Of a DNA stretch of 50,166 nucleotides, positions 8,501 to 15,323 are shown in pieces. Both the position numbers and the translations under genes were made by a program. Below the pieces are notes generated by a model. It saw nothing but the letters and a program-made list of their open reading frames with translations, made no database searches and had not been told where the DNA came from. This stretch comes from an uncultured Dorea sp. Its GTDB lineage: Bacteria > Bacillota_A > Clostridia > Lachnospirales > Lachnospiraceae. Within the stretch, counting starts at the first letter, position 1; each line of letters opens with the position of its first letter. The stretch spans positions 38,994-89,159 of the forward strand of contig CAJTRO010000008.1 in the NCBI GenBank assembly GCA_910579015.1. Direction: 5' to 3'.

Positions 8501-9961
8501 TTTAAAGACGGAAATCTTCTGTTTACGGCATCATCAGGTTATGGAAAGACCGTTTTTCTGACGACCGTTCTGGTAAGCCTTGCAATCTTCCATGAGGTAG
8601 AAGAGTTGAATTATTACATTCTGGATTACGGAAACAGTGGTTGTATGCCGCTTAAGGAGCTTCCCCACACGGCTGAATATATTTCTCTGGACGACGGGGA
8701 ACGGTACTGGAAGTTTAAGAAGCTGATAGCGGACGAGATTACGGCGAGAAAGAGAATGTTTGCCCGGTATGCAGCGCCGTCGCTGGAGGCGTATCAGGAA
8801 TTATCAGGAGAATCCCTGAAAATCATTCTGGTGGCGGTTGACCAGTTTGATGTTGTGAAGGAATCAGGGATTGAGGAGGAAGAATTCTTTACGAAGCTTA
8901 CGCGGGACGGCGCCGGACTTGGGATCTATACGGTTGTCTCTGTGAACAGGATAAATGCCGTCCGTCAGGCAGCATTGAACAATTTCAACAGGAAGATCGC
9001 GGGTTACAATTTCGATGAGAATGAGACCTTCCTGGCGGTAGGGAGGTCAGCGTACAGACAGACGGATATCAAGGGGCGTGTGCTGGCCGGCGGAGAGACT
9101 GTGCATGAGGCGCAGATCTATACCATGGCGCCGTGCGGGGATAAGACAGAGTATATCAGGGAATTAAAAGAAGTGATACAACAGATACGAAAAAGATACC
9201 CGGACAAAGAAGCGCCTCATATTCCGGTGCTTCCGCAGGAATTACGCCTGTCTATGATGAGAGAATATGAAGACGACAAGAGCTGTTATCTTGTAGGGCT
9301 TGAGGTCGAGACGGTAACAGGGGTTGGATTTGACCGGACGGCGGGAATATTTGTGATCATAGGGAATACAGGGAGCGGTAAGACGAATATGCTGGGGGTG
9401 CTTGCCCGGCAGGCGGCTTTTTTGGGCAGAACCTATCTATTTGATTCCAGGGGGATGGAGCTTTTTGGATGCCGCCGGCATCCGAATATTTTATATGTGG
9501 AGGGCAGAGATGAACTGGGCAGATTTGTGGAAGAGCTGTCAGAAGAGCAGAAGAGAAGGAGGCGGTTTTTAAAGGAGCGTCTGAGTGAGCGCCGGGGCAT
9601 AACTCCTAAAAAGGTGATGGAGGAGATGCCGTTTTGTACGGTGCTGATTGACGACCTGGATGATTTTACGGAGTTTATGGGGGCGGATATTGAGAGAATT
9701 GCCACGCTTATGAAAGAGGGGATCGCGGCGGGGATCACATGTATCGTTACGGTCCATGCGGGGAAATCCCGCGGTATGAGCGCCATGGATAAGCTGGTGA
9801 GACAGACGGCAAACGGACTTGTGCTCAGCGCTCAGGGAGTTGTGCCTGTCTTTCCGGCCCTTAGTACCAGAGATCTTCCGAAACCTGGGGAGGGAATGCT
9901 GTTTAGAAACGGCACATACCGGAGAATACGTCTTCCACTGTACGACGAAAATGAAGCTTAA
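5591..9961 (+). CDS. essC: EssC, FtsK/SpoIIIE-type ATPase motor of the T7SSb
   Basis: The 1456-residue protein is the ATPase that drives type VII secretion. An FHA-like N-terminal domain (about 1-145) is followed by two membrane helices (about 197-240) and three ATPase domains. Domain 1 has a perfect P-loop GTTGSGKS at 634-641 and Walker B HLFIISDEFAELK. Domain 2 has ASSGYGKT at about 980 and an altered Walker B (IILVAVDQFD, Gln for the usual acidic residue). Domain 3 has GNTGSGKT at about 1258 and CTVLIDDLDD. This grading, domain 1 canonical and domain 2 degenerate, fits the family. ATG at 5591 follows AAGGAGG; a TTG at 5555 is rejected for lack of a site. A perfect 48-bp duplication lies in the FHA-like part (5636-5731). 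The cargo genes start 63 bp downstream. Confidence 0.95.
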   Translation: MRYLLVQSRDGCLEYPVTEEEGYEKENVWMSPVTEEEGYEKENVWMSHEGRQVFCLSADRRVFMRKENVTISSKEEALLRIPGLKSRIYIRGMHMFLDMEAEEHLYINQRKLTAGEFTLYPGTVLFLKNIRLEVWEEQIAVQGSPDACIPALPPCSLPKMPEGYPIYKRSPRLIKKVSEEKIMLELPGERERLDKKGFLMTVLPSVGMTAVTVAVGLLTGRGIYLLMSAVAAGMTAVFSAVRYVDERKENREKNRKHKERYLKYLWQKQRELASALEREQEIYSYQYPSMKEIAGMVRDCGSRIYERIPSDSDFLVTAVGYYAGQTGFIIEGKDPSWDAGEDDLTEMAAAIRQRYSIVERPREISLRKAHLGMAGGKETVHRQMKILAARIVFSHSYHDLRMVVVYNRKYEEEFRWMRWLPHVRIPELNVLGMVSSKRTRDLVLTSLGRILKERMDRAKEDERDQDHLPHYLFLIDEPGWIMDHGIVEYFHMDGTALGISVVYAGDMRVNLPEYIGTVLQLEGSKEGTLILDEGRYVEQKIKLYQAQDTDFEWMARNLSAIEHEQGLTGGIPKSVTFLEMYGVQHPKELEIRRRWEDSQSHKSLAVPLGMRSADEPLFLNLHEKAHGPHGVVAGTTGSGKSELIQSFILSLAVNFHPYEAGFLLIDYKGGGMANLFCNLVHHLGTITNLDGAGSMRALASVKAELARRQRIFGSFQVNHINGYMRLFKEGRADEPIPHLFIISDEFAELKKEQPEFMKELVSAARIGRSLGVHLILATQKPAGVVDEQIMSNSRFRMCLKVQNPGDSKEILGTPDAAGITLPGRAYIQIGNNEVYELFQSAMSSAPYRETEGPDVTADDRVYVVNEFGQGELVNQDLSGRTGEYRACMTQLEAVIAHIREVFGEEGREEVRKPWLPPLKEMLISPYTAVLRKKPELPLEKRSRKHSVYKVSLGKIDIPEMQEQKELEHDFFKDGNLLFTASSGYGKTVFLTTVLVSLAIFHEVEELNYYILDYGNSGCMPLKELPHTAEYISLDDGERYWKFKKLIADEITARKRMFARYAAPSLEAYQELSGESLKIILVAVDQFDVVKESGIEEEEFFTKLTRDGAGLGIYTVVSVNRINAVRQAALNNFNRKIAGYNFDENETFLAVGRSAYRQTDIKGRVLAGGETVHEAQIYTMAPCGDKTEYIRELKEVIQQIRKRYPDKEAPHIPVLPQELRLSMMREYEDDKSCYLVGLEVETVTGVGFDRTAGIFVIIGNTGSGKTNMLGVLARQAAFLGRTYLFDSRGMELFGCRRHPNILYVEGRDELGRFVEELSEEQKRRRRFLKERLSERRGITPKKVMEEMPFCTVLIDDLDDFTEFMGADIERIATLMKEGIAAGITCIVTVHAGKSRGMSAMDKLVRQTANGLVLSAQGVVPVFPALSTRDLPKPGEGMLFRNGTYRRIRLPLYDENEA
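5636..5731 (+). repeat. perfect 48-bp tandem duplication inside essC
   Basis: Copies at 5636-5683 and 5684-5731 are identical over 48 bp. They duplicate the 16-residue segment PVTEEEGYEKENVWMS in frame near the N-terminus. Absence of any difference indicates a recent event or active slippage. Confidence 0.95.
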
Positions 9962-10024
9962 AAAAGAAATCAGAATTGAACAAAGAAATTAGAAATAAAA
10001 AAAAGAAAATGAAAGGAGGCAAAA

Positions 10025-10303
10025 ATGGGAGATAAGATTCGGATCGATCAGAGAAAAGTGGAGGAAGACGCCGTTTTGCTGGAGGGCGCCCGTTCCCGCC
10101 TGGAAAGAGCGCCGTTAGATTCACAGGATATGAAGACAACCCTTTCTGCTAACGCAAAGAGTAAGGCGGCATATGGGAACTCCCAGGAGAGACTATCAGA
10201 TCTGAGTGTACTTTTGGATCAGGAAGTGAAAAATATCCGCAGTCTTGGCGCGGCATTTGTCGAATTTGATGAAATGGCAGGGGCGGTTTATGCAAAGAAG
10301 TGA
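10025..10303 (+). CDS. SACOL2603/TIGR04197-like helical T7SS partner (Lap1-like)
   Basis: The 92-residue, all-helical protein has no WXG but resembles the SACOL2603 (TIGR04197/DUF3130) family. It opens with a KIRIDQRKVEEDA strand/helix, has a central STLSANAKSKAAYGNS-like stretch (here TTLSANAKSKAAYGNSQERL), and ends with QEVKNIRSLGAAFVEFDEMAG. Members are encoded next to LXG toxins and act as targeting partners that form a WXG100-like bundle with the toxin's N-terminus. ATG at 10025 follows AAAGGAGGCAAAA. Its 3' end overlaps the effector start by 14 bp, which indicates coupled synthesis of the pair. The family match is by eye; the partner role is inferred from the gene order. Confidence 0.68.
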   Translation: MGDKIRIDQRKVEEDAVLLEGARSRLERAPLDSQDMKTTLSANAKSKAAYGNSQERLSDLSVLLDQEVKNIRSLGAAFVEFDEMAGAVYAKK

Positions 10304-11741
10304 TTATTTGAACCCGGCAGATCTAAAGAGCCAGTGCACGGGGGCGGTCAGACGTATGGAGGAGGATATGCTGGTCTTAGAGGCCGTCGGAAGAGGGATT
10401 GATACATTTGCAGGAGATCCAGAGATTGAGAGTGAATCCTTTGACGCTTTAAAACAACAGCTTGCGGATTATCATATGGTCATAGAAGCAATGAAGCTTG
10501 CCAATCAGGCGGATATGGCGGACTTTAGGTGCCTGAGTGACAGTGCAGGCAGTGAGGTGTTAGACGGAGAGCGGCTATTCGACCAGATGGAGAATGCACT
10601 GAGAATGAGGGAAAGCTATCTGACGAGTGAAGAGACGTATAAAAGCAAGATGAAGATGGCAAAGGAACCGGCTCTGACAGTTTATTATCAGTGGAAGGCC
10701 AGGCAGTATGGAGCACTTGCCAAGAACAGTGAGAGCCTGTATGAGAGGTGGCGTAGGAAGACGGAGCGGTTTGACGAGATTGAGGCATGGACCGGCGGCC
10801 TGTTTAAGGACAGTGAAGGTATTACTGCGCTGATCAGAAAAGGGATGACAGAGATTTCCGGTGCGTTTCAGAACGGCACGTATGTGCAGAGAGAAGACGA
10901 TGAGTGGCGAAGGCAGATCATGAATGCGGGAGTACGTCTGGCGATGGGGTTTGAGGACGAAGGAGGAGACCAGAACGCCCCATACAGGCTCTGGCAGAGA
11001 GGGTTTGATTCTGACCGGGCATATATGAGGGAGTTGATCCACAGCTATGAGGAATATGCGGACTATACGGACGAAGAGATTGAAGAACTGCTGATGAAGC
11101 TTAACAGTGAAGGCTGCGGGTATGTGGCGTTTGCCAATATTATTGTGGACGAGTACAGGAGAAAGGATGAAGAATTCAAGCGGATATTCGGATATCCCCT
11201 CTTTCTTGAAAATGTGAACGGATATACCTATGTAGATTATAACCGGCTGATCCTTGACATCTATTGTGCTGTTGACAATCATAAGAAGGTAAAGAATTTG
11301 TGGCAGGAATATGATATCTATGATGAGAATGAGGATATTTCCCCTGTAAGCGGGCGGGGGACGACGCCGGAGGACAGGATATATCGTTTTGAGAGATATA
11401 TGGATAGTCATGACGTGCCTGTCAGGATTGAGAATATAGAGTGCGCTCCGGATGAGGTGTATCAAAGATGCAGGGAGGAGGCAGAGCGGGGAAACCGGGT
11501 GATCATCAGTACCTGTCCGGTCAGACTGGAAGACAAAGAAGGGGAACCTGCGCAGATGGACGGAGGACATGCCATGACGGTGACGGGACTGACCAGTGAC
11601 GGAAGGATAGAAGTATCGTCGTGGGGAGAGAAATACTATATCTCTCCGGAGGATCCAGACTACACATCCCCGGAGAAGAGCCGTACCCAAAATGCCTATA
11701 TCAGGATTCAGTCAGTACGGTTTGGGGAGGCGGATGAATGA
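10290..11741 (+). CDS. putative T7SS effector: LXG-like N-terminus with papain-like cysteine-peptidase domain
   Basis: I place the start at ATG 10290 (MQRSDYLNPADLK), overlapping the Lap1-like gene, giving 483 residues. Residues 1-230 are predicted to be almost entirely helical and charged, as in LXG/WXG effector heads. The C-terminal part (about 265-475) carries motifs of a papain/C39-like peptidase: EGCGYVAFANII with Cys276, GGHAMTVTGL with His427, and VSSWGEKYYI where Ser444-Trp445-Gly replaces the papain Asn-Ser-Trp-Gly. Between them lies a conserved-looking ISPVSGRGTTPEDRIYRFE segment. No signal peptide is present, consistent with T7SS export. The downstream gene overlaps by ATGA and is a candidate immunity protein. 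I infer an antibacterial peptidase toxin; alternatives are a transglutaminase-like or deamidase activity on the same fold, or a wall-remodelling enzyme used by the machine itself. Confidence 0.65.
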   Translation: MQRSDYLNPADLKSQCTGAVRRMEEDMLVLEAVGRGIDTFAGDPEIESESFDALKQQLADYHMVIEAMKLANQADMADFRCLSDSAGSEVLDGERLFDQMENALRMRESYLTSEETYKSKMKMAKEPALTVYYQWKARQYGALAKNSESLYERWRRKTERFDEIEAWTGGLFKDSEGITALIRKGMTEISGAFQNGTYVQREDDEWRRQIMNAGVRLAMGFEDEGGDQNAPYRLWQRGFDSDRAYMRELIHSYEEYADYTDEEIEELLMKLNSEGCGYVAFANIIVDEYRRKDEEFKRIFGYPLFLENVNGYTYVDYNRLILDIYCAVDNHKKVKNLWQEYDIYDENEDISPVSGRGTTPEDRIYRFERYMDSHDVPVRIENIECAPDEVYQRCREEAERGNRVIISTCPVRLEDKEGEPAQMDGGHAMTVTGLTSDGRIEVSSWGEKYYISPEDPDYTSPEKSRTQNAYIRIQSVRFGEADE

Positions 11742-12661
11742 TGAAAAAATGGCTGGGAATACTTTTGGTCTGCGGTGTACTGTCTGCGTTGGCGGTAACA
11801 GTGAAGTGTACAGAGGATGGAGAGCAGAAAGAATTTCAGGAAAGTGAGCGCAATGGATGCAGGCAGGATCAGGAAGGCGGGAAAGGGACAGAAATGAGGC
11901 GGGAAAAACAAGATAAGAGTAAGGAAATGTGCCGGGATCAGATAAAAAGCGAGGCGGACGCGCAATACTTGCCGGAAAGCGCCATAAGGATTCCAACGGT
12001 AAAGGAAGTATCGGATAATCCATACATATACCGTTATAATCACGACCTGGGCAGAGCAAAGGGACTGCTGTCGAAGGACTGTCTGAATGACCGTTATCTG
12101 CGCCTACAGGCAGTTTACCGAGCTAATCTGGATGCATATCTGCGTGAAGTGCTGGATATCGAAACGCTGGATGAAGAATTGAGGAACAGCAGACTTGGGT
12201 TCGTAAGTCATAAGTCCGGGAAGCAGAATCTGTATGAAAGGGGATCTGCCATGGGGCTGGAATTCATCTATCTGAGGAATAACTTGTATATCGAGTATCT
12301 TGATGAGGAGCAGTTAAGTCTTCTGGAACGCCGTCTGGAAACAGGAAAGCATCCTGTGACGGATGAGATCAAGGCCATGGTAACGGAGACTTTCCGGGAG
12401 ATTATAAGAGTCCGGGATCCCCGGGACTGGGAAGATAGGAGCAGTTTCTTGTATCCGGGGGTACAGGGGCAGAAACCGATGATACCCAATCATGCGTTGG
12501 TACTGGGGATAGCAAATGATATGGAATATGATGCGTCGGGCAGGCTTGCGCCGGATGCTTTCAGGAAAGAAAAGTATGAATTTCTGGACAGGATAAAGAA
12601 GGAAAAGGAAAGGGAGTATTCAAGAATCACCGGGGTAAAAGTTTATATCCTGATAGAATAG
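11738..12661 (+). CDS. exported protein of unknown family, candidate immunity protein for the effector
   Basis: The 307-residue protein starts with a signal-type segment (MMKKWLGILLVCGVLSALAVTVK). An A-L-A signal-peptidase-I-like site is present. The nearby TVKC is a poor lipobox, so lipoprotein status is doubtful. A low-complexity charged linker (about 27-70) precedes a folded part rich in Tyr, Arg and Glu (from IRIPTVKEVSDNPYIYRYNHDLGRA to the end). I do not recognise the family. Its start overlaps the effector stop (ATGATGA at 11738), a pattern typical of toxin-immunity pairs. Export suggests it acts outside the membrane, either neutralising the peptidase there or anchoring at the membrane. 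An alternative is an accessory secretion factor. The product is very basic and acidic in blocks but codon use looks like its neighbours. Confidence 0.5.
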   Translation: MMKKWLGILLVCGVLSALAVTVKCTEDGEQKEFQESERNGCRQDQEGGKGTEMRREKQDKSKEMCRDQIKSEADAQYLPESAIRIPTVKEVSDNPYIYRYNHDLGRAKGLLSKDCLNDRYLRLQAVYRANLDAYLREVLDIETLDEELRNSRLGFVSHKSGKQNLYERGSAMGLEFIYLRNNLYIEYLDEEQLSLLERRLETGKHPVTDEIKAMVTETFREIIRVRDPRDWEDRSSFLYPGVQGQKPMIPNHALVLGIANDMEYDASGRLAPDAFRKEKYEFLDRIKKEKEREYSRITGVKVYILIE

Positions 12662-12737
12662 GTAACTGTACCGGCAGTGGATTTATGCGGCAGTTTAGAA
12701 ATAAGCAGGCGGGAGATGAGAGAAAACAGGAGGGCAG

Positions 12738-12995
12738 ATGAAAGAGCAGGCGGAGGAATTATGGAAGAGAGGAAGACAGGTCTTAAGGGAAGAGGATGAA
12801 GAAGAACGCGAGATGGAGGAGCATTATCTGCGTCTGGAATATATGAGTGAAGATTGTTTAAAATGTGATCAGGGAATCCGAGGTTTGATAGAGGAGCAGG
12901 AGGCGTTACTGAATATTCTGGGGATGCGAAAAAGAGAATTTGCAAATGACTGGGAGAAAAGAATGCATTTTGAATGGCGCAGGTGTGAAAAGTGA
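12738..12995 (+). CDS. small charged helical protein at the end of the T7SS cluster
   Basis: The 85-residue protein follows a good site (ACAGGAGGGCAG before ATG 12738). It is almost wholly helical and highly charged (EEDEEEREMEEHYLRLEYM, then GLIEEQEALLNILGMRKREF). No membrane segment or signal is visible. Two cysteines (SEDCLKCDQG) lie near the middle. I cannot assign a family. Position after the effector-immunity pair suggests a chaperone, a second Lap-type targeting partner (the DUF3958 group has this general character), or an additional coiled-coil accessory. The gap of 76 bp to the previous gene contains nothing else I can identify, and no terminator follows before the nad promoter. Confidence 0.55.
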   Translation: MKEQAEELWKRGRQVLREEDEEEREMEEHYLRLEYMSEDCLKCDQGIRGLIEEQEALLNILGMRKREFANDWEKRMHFEWRRCEK

Positions 12996-13027
12996 CAGTA
13001 TGGTTCCTGAATGTGAATTGTCATTAC

Positions 13028-13063
13028 ATATGTCTTGTCATATATAGTATACAGTGATATAAT
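13028..13063 (+). promoter_or_regulatory. nadABC-niaR promoter with candidate NiaR operator
   Basis: TTGTCA (13035-13040) and TATAAT (13058-13063) are 17 nt apart. An inverted repeat, ATATG (13028-13032) and CATAT (13039-13043) around TCTTGT, covers the -35 element. A repressor bound there would block polymerase. NiaR, encoded by the fourth gene downstream, is the obvious candidate; the assignment of the site to NiaR is inference. Confidence 0.55.
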
Positions 13064-13094
13064 AGTGTGAGTTTTGAAAAGGAGACAATGAGTC

Positions 13095-14000
13095 ATGAAT
13101 ATTACAGAAGAGATCCAGAGGTTAAAAGAGGAGAAAAATGCGGTCATTCTGGCACACTATTATGTAAATCCCGAGGTACAGGAAGTCGCAGATTATATCG
13201 GAGATTCCTACTATCTGAGCAAGATAGCGGCAACGCTTAAGGAGCAGGTCATCGTATTTGGCGGAGTATCTTTCATGGGCGAGAGCGCTAAGATCTTGAA
13301 TCCGGAAAAGACTGTGCTGATGCCGGACATAACCGCCGACTGTGCGATGGCGCATATGGCAGATCCGGAGACGATTCAGAGGATGCGTAAGGAATATGAG
13401 GATCTGGCTGTGGTATGTTATATCAACTCCACGGCTGAATTAAAGAGACATTCCGACGTCTGCGTGACTTCGGCGAATGCGGTGAAGATCGTAAAGGCAT
13501 TGAAAAATCAGAATATCTTCTTCATTCCGGACAGGAATCTGGCGCATTTTGTGGCCGAACAGGTGCCGGAGAAACATTTTGTATATAATGAGGGGTACTG
13601 TCCGGTCCATGAGAAGATCCAGGTACAGGAAATCCTTAGGGAGAAGGAACAGCATCCAAACGCGGAGATACTGACGCATCCGGAGTGCCCGGAGGCTGTG
13701 CGGAGACTGTCAGATTATATCGGCAGCACATCGGGGATTATAGACTATGCGGGAAAAAGTGCGTGTCAGGAATTTATCATATGTACGGAAAATGGCGTCC
13801 TATATGAACTTAAGAGACAGAATCCCGGCAAAAAGTTCTATTTCACGAAGACGGAACCCGTCTGCCATGATATGAAGAAGATTACTCTGGAAAAAATCCG
13901 GGATGTCCTTATGACCGGCAAAAACGAAACTCATGTAACAGAGGAACTGCGCGAGGGCTCAAAAGGAGCTCTTGAGAGAATGCTGGAGCTTGCGAAGTAG
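13095..14000 (+). CDS. nadA: quinolinate synthase NadA
   Basis: The enzyme condenses iminoaspartate (made by NadB) with dihydroxyacetone phosphate to give quinolinate. The 301-residue protein has the three cysteines expected to hold the [4Fe-4S] cluster: Cys83 (ITADCAMAHMA), Cys169 (NEGYCPVHEKI) and Cys257 (TEPVCHDMKKI), at the spacing known from structurally characterised NadA. Other signatures are ILAHYYVNPEVQEVAD at the start, MPDITADC, VTSANAVKI and GSTSGII. ATG at 13095 follows AAAAGGAGACAATGAG. It is the first gene of the nadABC-niaR operon. The 21-36 bp gaps to the following genes support co-transcription. Confidence 0.97.
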   Translation: MNITEEIQRLKEEKNAVILAHYYVNPEVQEVADYIGDSYYLSKIAATLKEQVIVFGGVSFMGESAKILNPEKTVLMPDITADCAMAHMADPETIQRMRKEYEDLAVVCYINSTAELKRHSDVCVTSANAVKIVKALKNQNIFFIPDRNLAHFVAEQVPEKHFVYNEGYCPVHEKIQVQEILREKEQHPNAEILTHPECPEAVRRLSDYIGSTSGIIDYAGKSACQEFIICTENGVLYELKRQNPGKKFYFTKTEPVCHDMKKITLEKIRDVLMTGKNETHVTEELREGSKGALERMLELAK

Positions 14001-14035
14001 GGAATCAGGATCGTTCCAAAGTGGAGGATAAGAAG

Positions 14036-15271
14036 ATGGAGATACATACAGATGTTGTGATAGCAGGATGCGGAGTGGCCGGATTATACAGCGCGCTGAA
14101 ATTGCCGGCAGACAGGCAGATTGTGATCATTACCAAATCCGACGCCAGGAGCAGTGATTCCTTTCTCGCCCAGGGAGGGATCTGCGTACTGAGGGATGAG
14201 GAGGATTATGACAGTTATTTTGAGGATACCCTTCGGGCAGGACATTATGAGAACCGGAAGGAATCGGTGGATATCATGATCAGAGAATCACGCTCTGTAA
14301 TCTGTGATCTGGTGGAGTACGGCGTCCGTTTTGAACAGGAGAACGGAGAGTTTGTATATACCAGGGAGGGAGCACACTCGAGGCCGAGGATACTGTTCCA
14401 TGAAGATATTACAGGGGAAGAGATCACCAGTTCTCTTCTTAAAAGGGTAAGGGAACGCCCCAATATTACGCTTTATGAATATACGACGATGACGGATATC
14501 ATAGAAGAAGACGGCGTGTGCAGGGGGATTGTGGCGGAAAAGACGCCGGATACGTGCGCCGGGGACGGAGTATTGGAGTCAAAGGCGCAGGGTAATATGG
14601 CAGGGGAAGAGCGGATCCGCTGTGAGATCTATGCCGAAGATACGATCCTTGCGACTGGCGGGATCGGAGGAAGATATCAGCATTCTACCAACTATCCGCA
14701 TCTGACGGGTGATGCGATTGATATAGCGAAGAATCACGGGATACGGCTTGAGCATCTGGATTATGTGCAGATACACCCGACGACACTCTATTCCGATAAG
14801 CCGGGAAGGAGATTCCTGATTTCAGAATCAGTACGGGGAGAAGGAGCTGTGCTGTATAATGAGAAGAAGGAGCGGTTTGTGGATGAACTGCTTCCAAGAG
14901 ACGTCGTAACGAAGGCGATCCATGAGCAGATGGAAGAAGAGGGGACGAAGCATGTCTGGCTTTCCATGGCGCCGATCCCCACGGAGAAGATCCGAAAGCA
15001 TTTCCCGCATATCTATGAGCATTGTCTGGAAGAAGGATATGACGTGACAAAAGAATGCATACCGGTAGTACCAGCACAGCATTATTTTATGGGCGGTATC
15101 TGGGTAGATTCTGACAGCCATACCTCCATGGAAGGACTGTATGCCGTCGGGGAGACCAGCTGTAACGGAGTCCACGGCGCAAACCGTTTGGCGAGTAATT
15201 CACTGCTGGAAAGTCTCGTCTTTTCAGGCCGTGCGGCGGCAGATATCGTCAGGCGGAGCAAGGGCTGTTGA
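14036..15271 (+). CDS. nadB: L-aspartate oxidase NadB (short form)
   Basis: FAD enzyme that oxidises aspartate to iminoaspartate for NadA. Signatures: the dinucleotide fold VVIAGCGVAGLYSALK, SSDSFLAQGGICVL, HSRPRILFHEDITG, ATGGIGGRYQHSTNYPHLTG, DYVQIHPTTLY, GEGAVLYNEKKERFVDEL and the C-terminal GETSCNGVHGANRLASNSLL. I prefer ATG at 14036, which follows GGAGGATAAGAAG, over GTG at 14021. The product has 411 residues, about 120 fewer than E. coli NadB. It stops right after the FAD-domain closure and lacks the C-terminal helical domain shared with succinate dehydrogenase flavoproteins. The gene is intact, so this is a short NadB rather than a broken gene. Confidence 0.95.
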   Translation: MEIHTDVVIAGCGVAGLYSALKLPADRQIVIITKSDARSSDSFLAQGGICVLRDEEDYDSYFEDTLRAGHYENRKESVDIMIRESRSVICDLVEYGVRFEQENGEFVYTREGAHSRPRILFHEDITGEEITSSLLKRVRERPNITLYEYTTMTDIIEEDGVCRGIVAEKTPDTCAGDGVLESKAQGNMAGEERIRCEIYAEDTILATGGIGGRYQHSTNYPHLTGDAIDIAKNHGIRLEHLDYVQIHPTTLYSDKPGRRFLISESVRGEGAVLYNEKKERFVDELLPRDVVTKAIHEQMEEEGTKHVWLSMAPIPTEKIRKHFPHIYEHCLEEGYDVTKECIPVVPAQHYFMGGIWVDSDSHTSMEGLYAVGETSCNGVHGANRLASNSLLESLVFSGRAAADIVRRSKGC

Positions 15272-15323
15272 TTTTGTAAGAATGAAAAGAATATATAAGA
15301 ACAGGAAGGAGCAAGAAACAATT

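Noticed and set aside
10575..11690. Leftward open frame of about 371 codons inside the effector gene
   Set aside because: Tested as a possible antitoxin, but it has no ribosome binding site, no domain, and mirrors the effector's codon pattern.
11738..11830. Lipoprotein signal on the candidate immunity protein
   Set aside because: TVKC does not fit the lipobox (Lys before Cys); an ordinary signal or anchor is more likely.
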